A stretch of 64,000 nucleotides of DNA from Candidatus Phosphoribacter baldrii (GTDB taxonomy: Bacteria; Actinomycetota; Actinomycetes; Actinomycetales; Dermatophilaceae), in assembly GCA_016704565.1 (NCBI GenBank), contig JADIZV010000001.1:930001-994000 (forward strand), in the 5' to 3' direction. The notes under the pieces were generated by a model. That model saw nothing but the letters and a program-made list of their open reading frames with translations, was not told the DNA's origin and did not search any database. This document shows, one piece after another, positions 8,029 to 16,348 of this stretch. Both the position numbers and the translations under genes were made by a program. Positions within the stretch are counted from its first letter, which is position 1, and each line of letters opens with the position of its first letter.

Positions 8029-9105
8029 TGATGCCGCCACGCAGCCGGGGCGACGGCATACGCGGGGCCGACCGGGCCACCCGCGGACGGCCATGACCGC
8101 CGCCAGTTCCCCGGCGAGCCGACAGCGTGTGCCCGCCACATCCCGCCAGGTGGCCCGGATAGTCAGCCATCCGCGGCCACTCGCGCGTCGATCCCGCCTG
8201 GCATCGGTATGCCGCCCATCGGCACCTTCGTGGCCGAGTCGGCCGTCGAGTTCGACGATCACCCGAAGGTCCGGGAACGCGACATCGTGCCGTTGAGCGG
8301 TGCCGATCGAGTGCTGCGCCACTCCCGGTGGCAGGCCGTGCGCGGCCAGGACATCCCGGGCGAACCTGACCTCCAGCGGGCTCTCTCGGCCGGCTTCCAC
8401 CTCGGCCAAGATCTCCCACAGCTCCCTCGCGTGGCGTTGGCGTGGTCGGGAGGCCAACGCCGTGCGCAATGCCCTCGGTGTGGTCAGTCGACGAGAGCAC
8501 GCGCGAGCGATGACGGCAATGGCGGCATCGAGGTTGTCCATCTGCGCGAGGTCGAACACGGTGTGCTCGACCGTCGTCCGCCAAGGCCACAGCAGCTCGT
8601 GGGTCCTCTCGCGCACGTGGGCGCTGCGACGCACCCGCACGTCGGCAGGGTCAGCGATCCGCCGGTCAGCGGGGATGAGGACGTCGATGCGGCGCGGCTC
8701 CGTGCCCGCCAGTCCGTGGAGGTATGCCGCTGCGTCATGTGACAGCGCCGCGTCGGTGCCGCAGGCGAGGAGCGCGGCGGTCGCTCGGGTGAGGAAGTTG
8801 TCGCGTCCCGGTACGGTGAGGTAGATCCCGCGATGGGGGCGGCTCCATCGGCCCGTTGCGACGCGGTGGGCGAGTTGTCGCTCGCTCAGCTGGCCGTCGC
8901 GGCATTGGGCAAGGGTGAGTATGCCGTGCTGCTGCTCGGCCAGTCGGGCCAGGTGGCTTCGGCTCAGCGGGGCGCCGGGGACCCATAGTGGTGCCCCGGC
9001 GAGGGGCGCGAGGTCCGGAGTCAACTCAGATGCGCTGCGCCCGGATTGGCGTGGGATGGGACGAGCCCGGGCGTCGCTCCGGACTGGCGAGGGAGCTGTG
9101 GTCAT
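8017..9105 (-). CDS. AbiEi-like winged helix plus DUF559 (Vsr-like) nuclease-fold protein
   Basis: 362 residues. The N-terminal part (about 45-200) has the AbiEi-like pattern: LARLAEQQHGILTLAQ, then RGIYLTVPG, then DAALSHDAAAYLHGL. The C-terminal part (about 235-345) resembles DUF559: PLEVRFARDVLAAHGL, DVAFPDLRVIVELDGRLGHE, then RRDRRASGRGWLTIR, giving a PD-(D/E)xK-like D-x(n)-ELDG arrangement. Such proteins are widespread and often multicopy in actinobacteria, with no established role; a nuclease activity is inference. The final codons and stop lie inside palindrome R2, and three further copies flank the gene. Confidence 0.7.
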   Translation of the reverse strand: MTTAPSPVRSDARARPIPRQSGRSASELTPDLAPLAGAPLWVPGAPLSRSHLARLAEQQHGILTLAQCRDGQLSERQLAHRVATGRWSRPHRGIYLTVPGRDNFLTRATAALLACGTDAALSHDAAAYLHGLAGTEPRRIDVLIPADRRIADPADVRVRRSAHVRERTHELLWPWRTTVEHTVFDLAQMDNLDAAIAVIARACSRRLTTPRALRTALASRPRQRHARELWEILAEVEAGRESPLEVRFARDVLAAHGLPPGVAQHSIGTAQRHDVAFPDLRVIVELDGRLGHEGADGRHTDARRDRRASGRGWLTIRATWRDVAGTRCRLAGELAAVMAVRGWPGRPRVCRRPGCVAASVEC

Positions 9106-9210
9106 GTCCCCAGGTTGACGCAGGTGGCAGCTGACCCGCAGAAGTTATCCACAAGCGCCCGCTGGTTCAGTCTCGGCGACGGGCGGCCGATGGGCGCAGG
9201 CCACGACTTC

Positions 9211-9250
9211 GTGGAGTGTTGGCCACAGCTGGGTGTGGCTAGCGCTCCAC
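9211..9250. repeat. 40-bp palindrome, copy R3
   Basis: Same outer arms as R2 with small changes (GTGTTGGCCAC left, GTGGCTAGCGC right). It sits upstream of the DUF559 gene start (9105) and downstream of the GPH symporter gene. TGAT follows the right arm. Confidence 0.8.
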
Positions 9251-9303
9251 TGATCGGGTCGCTTCGGCTCTCGTAACACGCGCAAGGCGTGGCACGACGA
9301 TGT

Positions 9304-9343
9304 GTGGAGTGTTGGCCACAGCGGGGTGTGGCTAGCACTCCAC
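9304..9343. repeat. 40-bp palindrome, copy R4
   Basis: Fourth copy, 53 bp after R3 in the same orientation, again followed by CTGAT. R3 and R4 fill most of the 298-bp space between the DUF559 gene and the symporter gene; nothing else coding is visible there. Confidence 0.8.
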
Positions 9344-9403
9344 TGATCTGACGAGGGTGCCCCGGCGAAACAGCGCTCCCGCCACCGTCGGGACGGCGGA
9401 ACG

Positions 9404-10819
9404 TCAGGCGGCGGGAGGCTTCGCGTGCAGATCGCCGCGCCCGGCGAGCTCGGCGACGACCCGGGCGTGCAGAGCCTCGTCGATGATGAACTTCCAGCGC
9501 CACACGGCATACCCCAGGGCGACGAACACCGCGGGGATGATGAGCATCGCAATCTTGAGGATCCACAACCCGGCGGGGGTGACATCGGCCGCAGTCTGCG
9601 CGCTGTTGATGCCCGCGACGATGACCGTCGCCGAGACGATCGCGGTGTTCATGGCGGCTGAGACCTTGTTGATGAAGGGCTGCAGTGCGAACGTCACCGC
9701 ACCGTTTCGCTGCCCGAGCTTCCATTGGCCGTATTCGATGGTGTCGGCCTGGAAGACCAGCATCAGCAACATGATGAACGCGGCCAGGAAGAACAGCAGG
9801 AAGGCGACGATGCCCAGGATGACGATGTTCATCGGCGCCAAGGCGAATGCGACGTAGACGACGCAGATCAACCCGGTCGCCCAGCCATAGAGGGTGCCGC
9901 GCGACCACCGTCTGGCGAACCACGGGAAGCTGATCAGGCCAGCGATCTGCCCAACCCCGACACAGAGCGCGAACACCGGGAAGATCTTCTCGTCGCCGTA
10001 GGCGTACTTGAAGAAGTAGAAGCCGAACGCCCCGGTCGTGCCGTAACCCAGCATGAAAAGCAGAAAGGCCGTTGCCGTCCAAAGGAGTTGATCGTTGCGG
10101 AAGATAGCCCGACCCAACTCGCGGAGGCCGGTGCGCTGCCCGTCGAGGTCGACGTCGGTGCGCTCGCGGACGAACAGGATCGTCACCCACATGAACACGA
10201 TCATGAGGATCGAGGCCACGATCGCCACCGTCTGCCACGCTGCAGGGGTGCCGCCCTCGCGCCCGGAGATGGCTGAGACGATTGGCGGCACGGCCGCCAC
10301 GACCGCGAACTGTCCGACGTTCGCGAAGGCCTTGGCGGTCGACGCGAGCGACTCCCGGTCAGCGGGCTTGAGCGACAGGGCCGGCAGCATCCCCCAGTAG
10401 GCGATGTCGTGGCTGGACCACGCGATGCCCCACAGCAGGTTCACCAGCGCGAAGACCACGACGAACGACGTGCCGGTCAGCTGCGTGTCCGTGAACAGCA
10501 ACACCGTGAACACGCCAGAGACCAGACCACCGAGTGCCAACCACGGTCGGAACTGGCCCCACCGGGATCGGGTGCTGTCGACCAGCGCCCCGACGATCGG
10601 GTCGAGGATGGCGTCGAGAATGCGGATGACGAGCACCACGACCGTGACTGCCCACATCGTCGAGTCGGGGACGTTGAGCACGTCGGTGAGGTAAATGACC
10701 AGGTAGAACGCGCTGAGGGTGTAGACCATGTCGCGGCCGAGGGTCCCGACCCCGAAGATCCACCGGTTGCGCCTTATCGCCGAGGCAGCAGGGTCAGACG
10801 TGTCGGCAGCGCTGCCCAT
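9404..10819 (-). CDS. GPH-family (MelB-like) sugar:cation symporter, MFS
   Basis: 471 residues with 12 predicted membrane helices. FGVGTLGRDMVYTLSAFYLVIYLTDV at the N-terminus and VIRILDAILDPIVGALVDSTRSRWGQFRPW shortly after are signatures of the glycoside-pentoside-hexuronide symporters; the conserved DPIVG aspartate lies in the cation/sugar site of MelB. It imports a sugar or glycoside with Na+ or H+. No sugar-catabolic gene is adjacent, although a GH1 glucosidase lies 7 kb away. The start ATG at 10819 is preceded by GGAGC and AAAGGA. The ferritin gene lies 13 bp upstream on the same strand. Confidence 0.85.
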   Translation of the reverse strand: MGSAADTSDPAASAIRRNRWIFGVGTLGRDMVYTLSAFYLVIYLTDVLNVPDSTMWAVTVVVLVIRILDAILDPIVGALVDSTRSRWGQFRPWLALGGLVSGVFTVLLFTDTQLTGTSFVVVFALVNLLWGIAWSSHDIAYWGMLPALSLKPADRESLASTAKAFANVGQFAVVAAVPPIVSAISGREGGTPAAWQTVAIVASILMIVFMWVTILFVRERTDVDLDGQRTGLRELGRAIFRNDQLLWTATAFLLFMLGYGTTGAFGFYFFKYAYGDEKIFPVFALCVGVGQIAGLISFPWFARRWSRGTLYGWATGLICVVYVAFALAPMNIVILGIVAFLLFFLAAFIMLLMLVFQADTIEYGQWKLGQRNGAVTFALQPFINKVSAAMNTAIVSATVIVAGINSAQTAADVTPAGLWILKIAMLIIPAVFVALGYAVWRWKFIIDEALHARVVAELAGRGDLHAKPPAA

Positions 10820-10832
10820 TCCTTTGCTCCGC

Positions 10833-11360
10833 TCAGGCGTCAGCGACGGAAGGTGCCGTGGGGTCCACACCACCGGCGTTGGCCTGCTCGCGGGCGATGT
10901 AGGTCTCTAGGTCGGCGATCGAGTCGGTGTTGCGTTTGGCGACGGTCACCAGCGACGACATGGTCGCCACTTCTTCGACCTGCTCCTTGATGAACCACTG
11001 CATGAACTGCTCAGCCCCGAAATCGTTGTCTTCACGAGCGATTCGCGTCAGCCCATAGACCTGATCGGTCACCGCTCGCTCCTGGGCGAGCGCCAATTCG
11101 ATCGGCTCGACGACCCCATCGAACCGCGACCGCGGTGCCTCGATCCCCGGGATGGTGACCTCGGCCTCGGTGTCGAGCAGGTAGCGCACCATCATCATCG
11201 CGTGATCGCGCTCCTCGCGGGCTTGCTGATAGAAGAACGACGCCATCCGCGGCATCGTCAGCGCGTCGAAGTGCACAGCCACAGCGATGTATTGCAGATG
11301 CGCGGCGAACTCGTTGCCGATCTGAGCGTTGAGCGCGGCGGCAAAGCGGGGCGTGGTCAC
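10833..11360 (-). CDS. Ferritin
   Basis: 175 residues, the usual ferritin size. Conserved blocks are IGNEFAAHLQYIAVAVHFD (ferroxidase glutamate), AREERDHAMMMVRYL (E and H ligands), ALAQERAVTDQ and FIKEQVEEVATM. It oxidises Fe(II) and stores it in a 24-mer cage, limiting oxidative damage. No heme-binding Met typical of bacterioferritin was identified, so it is named ferritin. GTG start at 11360 with TACAGT-N6 in front suggests a leaderless mRNA. Divergent from the Nudix gene. Confidence 0.88.
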   Translation of the reverse strand: MTTPRFAAALNAQIGNEFAAHLQYIAVAVHFDALTMPRMASFFYQQAREERDHAMMMVRYLLDTEAEVTIPGIEAPRSRFDGVVEPIELALAQERAVTDQVYGLTRIAREDNDFGAEQFMQWFIKEQVEEVATMSSLVTVAKRNTDSIADLETYIAREQANAGGVDPTAPSVADA

Positions 11361-11366
11361 GCGGCC

Positions 11367-11372
11367 ACTGTA
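11367..11372 (-). promoter_or_regulatory. Leaderless -10 element of the ferritin gene
   Basis: Minus-strand TACAGT, six bases (GGCCGC), then GTG at 11360. The same hexamer faces the other way at 11413 for the divergent Nudix gene. Confidence 0.55.
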
Positions 11373-11412
11373 GCGGCGTGCCCCGTCCATACCATCGCGT
11401 TCGACCCGCGCC

Positions 11413-11418
11413 TACAGT
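11413..11418 (+). promoter_or_regulatory. Leaderless -10 element of the Nudix gene
   Basis: TACAGT, six bases (GGCGGC), then ATG at 11425; no Shine-Dalgarno sequence. Confidence 0.55.
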
Positions 11419-11424
11419 GGCGGC

Positions 11425-11997
11425 ATGACGGCAGGCGAGGTCACCACAGCGGGTGGCGAGGGGCCCATGGAAGGTGCGGACCCGGCATACGAGGACCGCG
11501 AAGAGGAGTATGCCGCGGGGTTGCGCGCGTGGGACGGCCTCCCCGGTATCCCCGCGTCGGCCGGTGCCCTCGTTCGGGACGCGGAAGGGCGGATCCTGCT
11601 GCTCAAGCCGACCTACAAGAAGGGGTGGACCATCCCGGGTGGAGTGATGGAGGCTGACGGTGAGACGCCGTGGCAGGCCTGTCAGCGTGAACTCCGCGAG
11701 GAGACCGGCCTGACGGTGACGGCTGGGCGACTCGCCGCCGTCGACACCCGCCCGGCCAAGTCTCGCAAGGCCATGGGCCTGCGGTTCCTCTTCGACTGCG
11801 GCACCGTCAGCGAGGCTCAGATCGCGACGATCACCCTGCAGCGGGAGGAGCTGAGCACCTACGTTTTCGTCGCCCCGGCCGAGGCCCTGACGATGCTGCG
11901 GCCCGCCGTGAGCCGCCGGGTGGCAGCGGTCCTGGACAGCGACGATTGCCGCTACCTTGAGGACGGGAGGTCGCTTCCCGAGGTGCCGACTGGATGA
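11425..11997 (+). CDS. Nudix hydrolase
   Basis: 190 residues. The Nudix box is clear: GGVMEADGETPWQACQREL followed by REETGL, matching G-x5-E-x7-RE-x2-EE-x-G with the metal-binding glutamates intact. The N-terminal 45 residues are acidic and probably a family-specific extension. Substrate (nucleoside diphosphate derivative) cannot be told from sequence. The next gene starts 18 bp downstream on the same strand, so the two are likely co-transcribed. Confidence 0.85.
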   Translation: MTAGEVTTAGGEGPMEGADPAYEDREEEYAAGLRAWDGLPGIPASAGALVRDAEGRILLLKPTYKKGWTIPGGVMEADGETPWQACQRELREETGLTVTAGRLAAVDTRPAKSRKAMGLRFLFDCGTVSEAQIATITLQREELSTYVFVAPAEALTMLRPAVSRRVAAVLDSDDCRYLEDGRSLPEVPTG

Positions 11998-12015
11998 CGA
12001 CCCGAGGAGAGCACA

Positions 12016-12504
12016 GTGACCCACGCCGCGCCTGAACCGGACGACTCGCGGACGTCTCCTCCTCGCGAGACGGTTCACATCCCCGACGATGTGCTCACCA
12101 TGGCCACGAGAACCATCGAGCAGATCGAAGCGACCCGATGGCCAGACCCACCCGCCGGGGCCAGTCGGCTGGTGCGCCGGTGCCACGAACTGCGTCGTAT
12201 GCCGCTGGGCCGCCTTGGCGTCGAAGACCTGCGGGTGCTCGTCGCCCAAGACGTGGGAACCGAGACCGTGCTCCCGATGGCCTTGGGAATGCTGCGTTTC
12301 GTCCCGCTTCTCGAAGGTGACTACTACCCGGGCGATCTGCTCGTCGCCGTGTTGCGCCGGCCGGACACCTACTGGGCGACCCACCGGATTGAGGCCGACC
12401 TGCTGCGGGAGGCGTTGGCCAGGCTCGACCCAGACGACCCCGACTACCCGGTGGACAGCGACCTGACTGAGCTCGCCGAGCGAGCCCGCAGCCTGCTCAG
12501 CTGA
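12016..12504 (+). CDS. CdiI_3-like contact-dependent inhibition immunity protein (putative)
   Basis: 162 residues from a GTG preceded by GAGGAGAGCACA. The pattern ELRRMPLGRLGVEDLRVLV followed by TVLPMALGMLRFVPLLEGDYYPGDLLVAVL resembles the CdiI_3/CDI immunity family, which bind and neutralise contact-delivered toxins. No cdiA-like toxin gene is in the window, so this would be an orphan immunity gene; family assignment is from pattern memory. After the TGA the same frame stays open for another 27 codons across 18-bp repeats, suggesting a former longer C-terminus. Confidence 0.55.
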   Translation: MTHAAPEPDDSRTSPPRETVHIPDDVLTMATRTIEQIEATRWPDPPAGASRLVRRCHELRRMPLGRLGVEDLRVLVAQDVGTETVLPMALGMLRFVPLLEGDYYPGDLLVAVLRRPDTYWATHRIEADLLREALARLDPDDPDYPVDSDLTELAERARSLLS

Positions 12505-12528
12505 CTGGACCGCACCACGGCCGCTGAC

Positions 12529-12582
12529 GAGTCCGGCGCCACCGCCGAGTCCGGCGCCACCGCCGATTCCCGCACCACCGCC
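12529..12582 (+). repeat. Three 18-bp tandem repeats after the immunity gene
   Basis: Two exact copies of GAGTCCGGCGCCACCGCC and a third diverged one. They are in the frame of the upstream gene, beyond its TGA, and would encode ESGATA repeats up to a second TGA at 12586-12588. The rest of the 192-bp gap holds only the ribosome-binding site of the serine-protease gene. Confidence 0.7.
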
Positions 12583-12696
12583 GCGTGAACTCTCGCGGAT
12601 TCTTGAGTCCGGCCGGTATCCAGCGGCCGACTCCTTCCTCTTGGACGGTTGAAACCTGGCGCACGGGGTGCCCGGGTCCAACCGAAGGAACAGCTC

Positions 12697-13824
12697 ATGA
12701 AAAAGTCCACTCTCCCCACCCGTTTGCTCGCTCTCGCCGCTGCCGTCGCCACGGCTGCAACGGTCGCCGTCGGAGGTGCTTCATCGGCTGAGGCGGCCAA
12801 GCGGCCGACGAGCACCGACGTGTCCTCCGCCAAGCCGGCGCTCTCGGCCGAGGCCAAGGCCGCCGGCGCCGCCAAGTTCGGACCGGCCGCTACCGAGTCC
12901 CAGACCCTCGAGGCCTACTGGACGCCTGAGCGGATGCGCGCGGCCAAGCCCGCCGAGGACGACACGGCGCTGGCCAGCGCCGCGACGGCATACGTGCAGA
13001 AGCAGCAAGCCGACCAGAAGGCGGGCCGCAAGCCGGTGACCAACGACGGTCCGGTCCGTAGCGCCGACGGCGTCGCGAGCAAGGTCTTCGGCTCCGCCTC
13101 GACCGCCGGTGGATTCGCCGCGGCCTACAACCCGAACCTGCCCTACTACGTGCCGACGGCCTACACGGCAGGCAAGGTGTTCTTCAGCAAGCCCGACGGC
13201 AACTACGTGTGCTCCGGCACCATCGTCAACTCCGAGGGCAAGGACACCGTCTGGACCGCGGGCCACTGTGTGCACGGCGGCAGCGGCGGCACCTGGCACA
13301 CCAACTGGACCTTCGTGCCGGCCTACGACGACGACCTGGCCAACCCGCGTCCCTACGGCACCTGGTCGGCGAACCAGCTGTGGTCCAAGTCGGCGTGGAC
13401 GGGCAGCTCGGACTTCTCCCAGGACATGGGCGTTGCGATCATGAACACCAACTGGGGCTGGCACATCGTTGACTACTTCGGCGGCCAGGGCCTGACGACC
13501 AACCGCGGCAAGAGCGGCGTGTGGGAGAACGCGTTCGGTTACCCGGCCGAGTCGCCGTTCGACGGCGGCAACCTCATGCAGTGCTGGGGCTCGACCTCGC
13601 CCGAGTGGGACGCCTGGTTCGTGTGGTCGCAGACGGTCAAGATCCCGTGCGACATGACCCGCGGATCGTCCGGTGGTGGCTGGCTCTACGGCTACAACGG
13701 CAACTGGGGCCAGCTCAACGGTGTCAACAGCCGGATCGACCGGATCGTCGGCCCGACCATCATGCTCTCGCCGTACTTCGACGACGACGCATGGGGCCTC
13801 TTCAACTCGACCCGCTACCTGTGA
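12697..13824 (+). CDS. Secreted trypsin-like (S1) serine peptidase
   Basis: 375 residues. A Sec signal peptide (MKKSTLPTRLLALAAAVATA..., cleavage near ASSAEAA, about residue 34) is followed by a propeptide-like helical segment (35-130) and the protease domain. The likely catalytic triad is H190 (TAGHCV), D243 (SQDMG) and S325 (TRGSSGGGW). It would degrade extracellular protein. GAAGGA precedes the ATG. It heads a run of exported proteins (lipoprotein, metalloprotease, DUF6318 lipoprotein). A strong hairpin follows its stop. Confidence 0.88.
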   Translation: MKKSTLPTRLLALAAAVATAATVAVGGASSAEAAKRPTSTDVSSAKPALSAEAKAAGAAKFGPAATESQTLEAYWTPERMRAAKPAEDDTALASAATAYVQKQQADQKAGRKPVTNDGPVRSADGVASKVFGSASTAGGFAAAYNPNLPYYVPTAYTAGKVFFSKPDGNYVCSGTIVNSEGKDTVWTAGHCVHGGSGGTWHTNWTFVPAYDDDLANPRPYGTWSANQLWSKSAWTGSSDFSQDMGVAIMNTNWGWHIVDYFGGQGLTTNRGKSGVWENAFGYPAESPFDGGNLMQCWGSTSPEWDAWFVWSQTVKIPCDMTRGSSGGGWLYGYNGNWGQLNGVNSRIDRIVGPTIMLSPYFDDDAWGLFNSTRYL

Positions 13825-13856
13825 CCGATCGTCTCATGACCGATCACGTTGTGCGG

Positions 13857-13887
13857 CAGGCGCGTCCGGACTCCCCGGGCGCGCCTG
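13857..13887 (+). terminator. Hairpin after the serine-protease gene
   Basis: CAGGCGCG at 13857-13864 pairs with CGCGCCTG at 13880-13887, with an inner CCGG/CCGG pairing in the loop. It lies 33 bp after the stop and lacks a U-tract, as is common in high-GC actinobacterial terminators. Confidence 0.55.
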
Positions 13888-13909
13888 TGCGCGTTCTCGC
13901 CTGGTCACC

Positions 13910-13915
13910 TACCGT
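13910..13915 (+). promoter_or_regulatory. Leaderless -10 element of the lipoprotein gene
   Basis: TACCGT, seven bases (TGTCCGT), then ATG at 13923. The start codon itself is inside a copy of the GTATGCCG octamer. Confidence 0.5.
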
Positions 13916-13922
13916 TGTCCGT

Positions 13923-14489
13923 ATGCCGTCCGCTCACCTCCCGCACGACCGTCACCATCGTCGGTGGCCAGGTCCACGCCCGGGCACCGTCGCGGTGTTC
14001 GTCGTCCTGGTCCTGCTGTCGACGATGAGCGGGTGCGGGTCGGCGGGAAGCTCGGGTGGGGGTGGTGCGGTGCCGCCCGGTGGCCCCACTGGAGGCTCAC
14101 CGGGGCAACAGGTGCCACCTGCCCCGCCCCGTGGAGCACCGGCACCCTTGCCCGAGCCCCCCGGCGCAGGCATACCGACCCCGACCTTGTCTGATCCGGT
14201 GCCGGGCAAACGGCTGAGGCAGATCCCCTGGCGGCTGGTGTCGGCCGATCCGGGCACGCAGACGGTCGTCGTCGAAACGGTGGTGGGCGGCATACCGTGC
14301 GACCGGGTGACCGGCGTCGACGTCGCCGAGACCGCAGCCTCGGTGACCATCACCGTGTGGGCAGGACCGGAGAACGGGGCGACCGGATGTGACGGGCCGC
14401 AACCCGCCATGGCGCAGATCGTCTGGGTGCGGGTCCCACTCCTGTCGGCGCTCGGCAGTCGGAGCGTGCTCCCAGTGGCACAAACCTGA
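13923..14489 (+). CDS. Putative lipoprotein of unknown function
   Basis: 188 residues. A basic, His/Arg-rich N-terminus precedes a hydrophobic helix (VAVFVVLVLLSTMSGC) ending in a lipobox-like cysteine. A Gly/Pro-rich linker (residues about 40-85) leads to a C-terminal domain of about 100 residues with a possible disulfide pair (IPCDRV and TGCDGPQ). No family was recognised. It would be anchored to the outer face of the cytoplasmic membrane. A start further upstream is possible but would place long unconserved sequence before the signal. Confidence 0.6.
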   Translation: MPSAHLPHDRHHRRWPGPRPGTVAVFVVLVLLSTMSGCGSAGSSGGGGAVPPGGPTGGSPGQQVPPAPPRGAPAPLPEPPGAGIPTPTLSDPVPGKRLRQIPWRLVSADPGTQTVVVETVVGGIPCDRVTGVDVAETAASVTITVWAGPENGATGCDGPQPAMAQIVWVRVPLLSALGSRSVLPVAQT

Positions 14490-14625
14490 CGAGATCGGGC
14501 AGATCGCCCCGGTTCCTTTACCGAGTCTTGGAGATCTCCGGAATATCTCCTGGCTGACTCGCCCCTAGCGTGACGCCATCTCGGCTGTGATCCGCGCAGC
14601 CGGGGCCACCCCACAAGGAGCCCGA

Positions 14626-15468
14626 ATGCACCGCAACCGTGTGCGCGCACTGGCGCTGGTCACCTCCGCCGTCACCGCCGTGACTGTCACCGCTCTGACT
14701 GTCACGGCGACGTCCGCTTCGGCGGGAGACTTCCCGGTCCCGACCTTCCAGGAGTTCGCCTCGTCGAGCTTCCAGGACGAGGACTTGACCTACATCGTCA
14801 ACGGTGACGAACCGGCATACAACGTCGGTGACCTGCGGGTCCTCTATGACCAGATGACTGGTGCGGAGCGGTATGCCGTGCACCACGCGCCCACCGACGG
14901 CCTCATCGTCAACACGGTCAGGGGCGTCGACGACAAGTGGACCGCGAGCCAGGCGCTGAACCTCACCTACTGCGTGAGCACGAAGTTCGGCACCAACCAC
15001 GCCAAGGTAGTCACCGCCATGGCCACGGGGACCGGCCTGTGGGAGGCCGCTTCGACGAAGGTGAACTTCACCTACGTGCCCTCTCAGGACGGCGCTTGCA
15101 CGACCCGCAACTCGAGCATCGTCTTCTCCGTCGAACCGACGACCACGACGCAATACATCGCGCGGGCGTTCTTCCCCAGCACCTCCAAGCGCGGGCGGAA
15201 CATCCTGGTCAACGCGACGTCGCTCTACAACTCCGGGTCGTGGACGCCGGGGAACATCATGGGCCACGAGCTCGGTCACGTCCTCGGCTTCCGCCACGAA
15301 CACACCCGGCCTGAGGCCGGGACGTGCTTCGAGGACAACAACTGGCGGCCGCTGACGCCCTATGACTCGGCGTCGATCATGCACTACCCCCAGTGCAACG
15401 GGACGTCGAACGACCTGAGCATGACGGCGTCGGACATCGCTGGCGTCCGCGCTCTCTACGGCAACTGA
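14626..15468 (+). CDS. Secreted matrixin-like zinc metalloprotease
   Basis: 280 residues. Signal peptide with cleavage near SASAG (about residue 33). The metzincin zinc motif is complete: HELGHVLGFRH, with zinc ligands H214, H218 and H224 and catalytic E215. The Met-turn ASIMHYP follows about 30 residues later. Matrixin-type proteases cleave extracellular proteins. AAGGAG precedes the ATG at 14626. A perfect 11-bp stem-loop follows the stop. Confidence 0.88.
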   Translation: MHRNRVRALALVTSAVTAVTVTALTVTATSASAGDFPVPTFQEFASSSFQDEDLTYIVNGDEPAYNVGDLRVLYDQMTGAERYAVHHAPTDGLIVNTVRGVDDKWTASQALNLTYCVSTKFGTNHAKVVTAMATGTGLWEAASTKVNFTYVPSQDGACTTRNSSIVFSVEPTTTTQYIARAFFPSTSKRGRNILVNATSLYNSGSWTPGNIMGHELGHVLGFRHEHTRPEAGTCFEDNNWRPLTPYDSASIMHYPQCNGTSNDLSMTASDIAGVRALYGN

Positions 15469-15485
15469 GTCTCCCGTCCACGGTC

Positions 15486-15518
15486 GGTCCCCCAGCCGCG
15501 CAAGGCCGCTGGGGGACC
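15486..15518 (+). terminator. Hairpin terminator after the metalloprotease gene
   Basis: GGTCCCCCAGC (15486-15496) and GCTGGGGGACC (15508-15518) are a perfect 11-bp inverted repeat with an 11-base loop, followed by TTCCCGTTCC. It lies between convergent genes and could stop transcription from both sides. Confidence 0.75.
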
Positions 15519-15572
15519 TTCCCGTTCCCTGGTCAGGTGCGGGTGCTTCGCGATTTCGCGTGCGGTCAGTGG

Positions 15573-16250
15573 CTATTGGAGCAGCTCGATGCCGTCGACC
15601 CGCCAGACCGACCCATCGCGCACCATCGCGACGACATAGATCCCCCGGGTGTCCGGAACCGTCCCGACTGCAGCGCCGCCAGCGTCGACGATCTTCACCG
15701 GAAGCATCTTGAACAGCACGTCGACCACCGTCTGATCGGCCCGGTGCGCTTCCTTGCTCGGGTTGGACCCGCGCAACTGCACCGGTCCGGACACGGTATG
15801 CCGCCCCTGGGCAGCAAGCGCGGCCAGATCGGCTTCGAACGTGGCGCAGCGGGCGCACCGGGTGGTCGTCAGCGGGCTCAGCAGCCCCGCCTGCCCCGTC
15901 GTGTATGCCGTGTTCATCCGCCCGAAGAAGTAGTTGGCGAAGGCGACCGCGCCGGCCGGGGTGTTCGCCTGGGCGGCTGCTGGCACATCCGTCGGGTATG
16001 CCGCCCGCGTCGCGGTGGCGGTCATCGCCGGCGCCGAGGTCGCTGTCGAACCAGTCGTGGCTCGAGTCCTGGACGTCCCGGCTGCGCTCGCCGTGGTCCC
16101 GGCCGATCCAGCAGAGCCAGCAGGTCCTGCGGACCCACCGGAACATCCCGCGGTCAGGCTCCCGACGAGCAGGGCGGCACTGACGGTCGAAGCCAGCCGA
16201 ACGGCATACCCCCTGCGTCGTGACGGCATCGGCTCGTGTGGTGACGGCAT
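15573..16250 (-). CDS. DUF6318-like lipoprotein
   Basis: 225 residues. A twin-basic N-terminus (SRRRGYAVRLAS) leads to a lipobox LTAGC, then a Gly/Ala/Ser/Thr-rich linker (to about residue 85), then a domain with FANYFFGRMNTAYTTGQ and the CARCATF cysteine pair, as in DUF6318 proteins of Micrococcales. Function is unknown. Of several in-frame ATGs, the one at 16250 has AGGGAGG six bases upstream; the one at 16256 would abut it. Confidence 0.7.
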   Translation of the reverse strand: MPSPHEPMPSRRRGYAVRLASTVSAALLVGSLTAGCSGGSAGPAGSAGSAGTTASAAGTSRTRATTGSTATSAPAMTATATRAAYPTDVPAAAQANTPAGAVAFANYFFGRMNTAYTTGQAGLLSPLTTTRCARCATFEADLAALAAQGRHTVSGPVQLRGSNPSKEAHRADQTVVDVLFKMLPVKIVDAGGAAVGTVPDTRGIYVVAMVRDGSVWRVDGIELLQ

Positions 16251-16348
16251 CGGCATCCTCCCTGCGCACGGCGTCCCGGTCCCGCGCGAACTCTCGCACG
16301 TGACTAGCGTGAGGCACGCTATCCGACGTGACGAAAGGCGAGCGAGAC

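Noticed and set aside
7895..9343. Palindromes as CRISPR repeats or tRNA-like genes
   Set aside because: Spacing is irregular, copies bracket a gene, and the fold is a simple hairpin without tRNA arms.
14168..14176. AGGCATACC as an octamer copy
   Set aside because: One mismatch to CGGCATAC; not counted, although such near-matches may be decayed copies.
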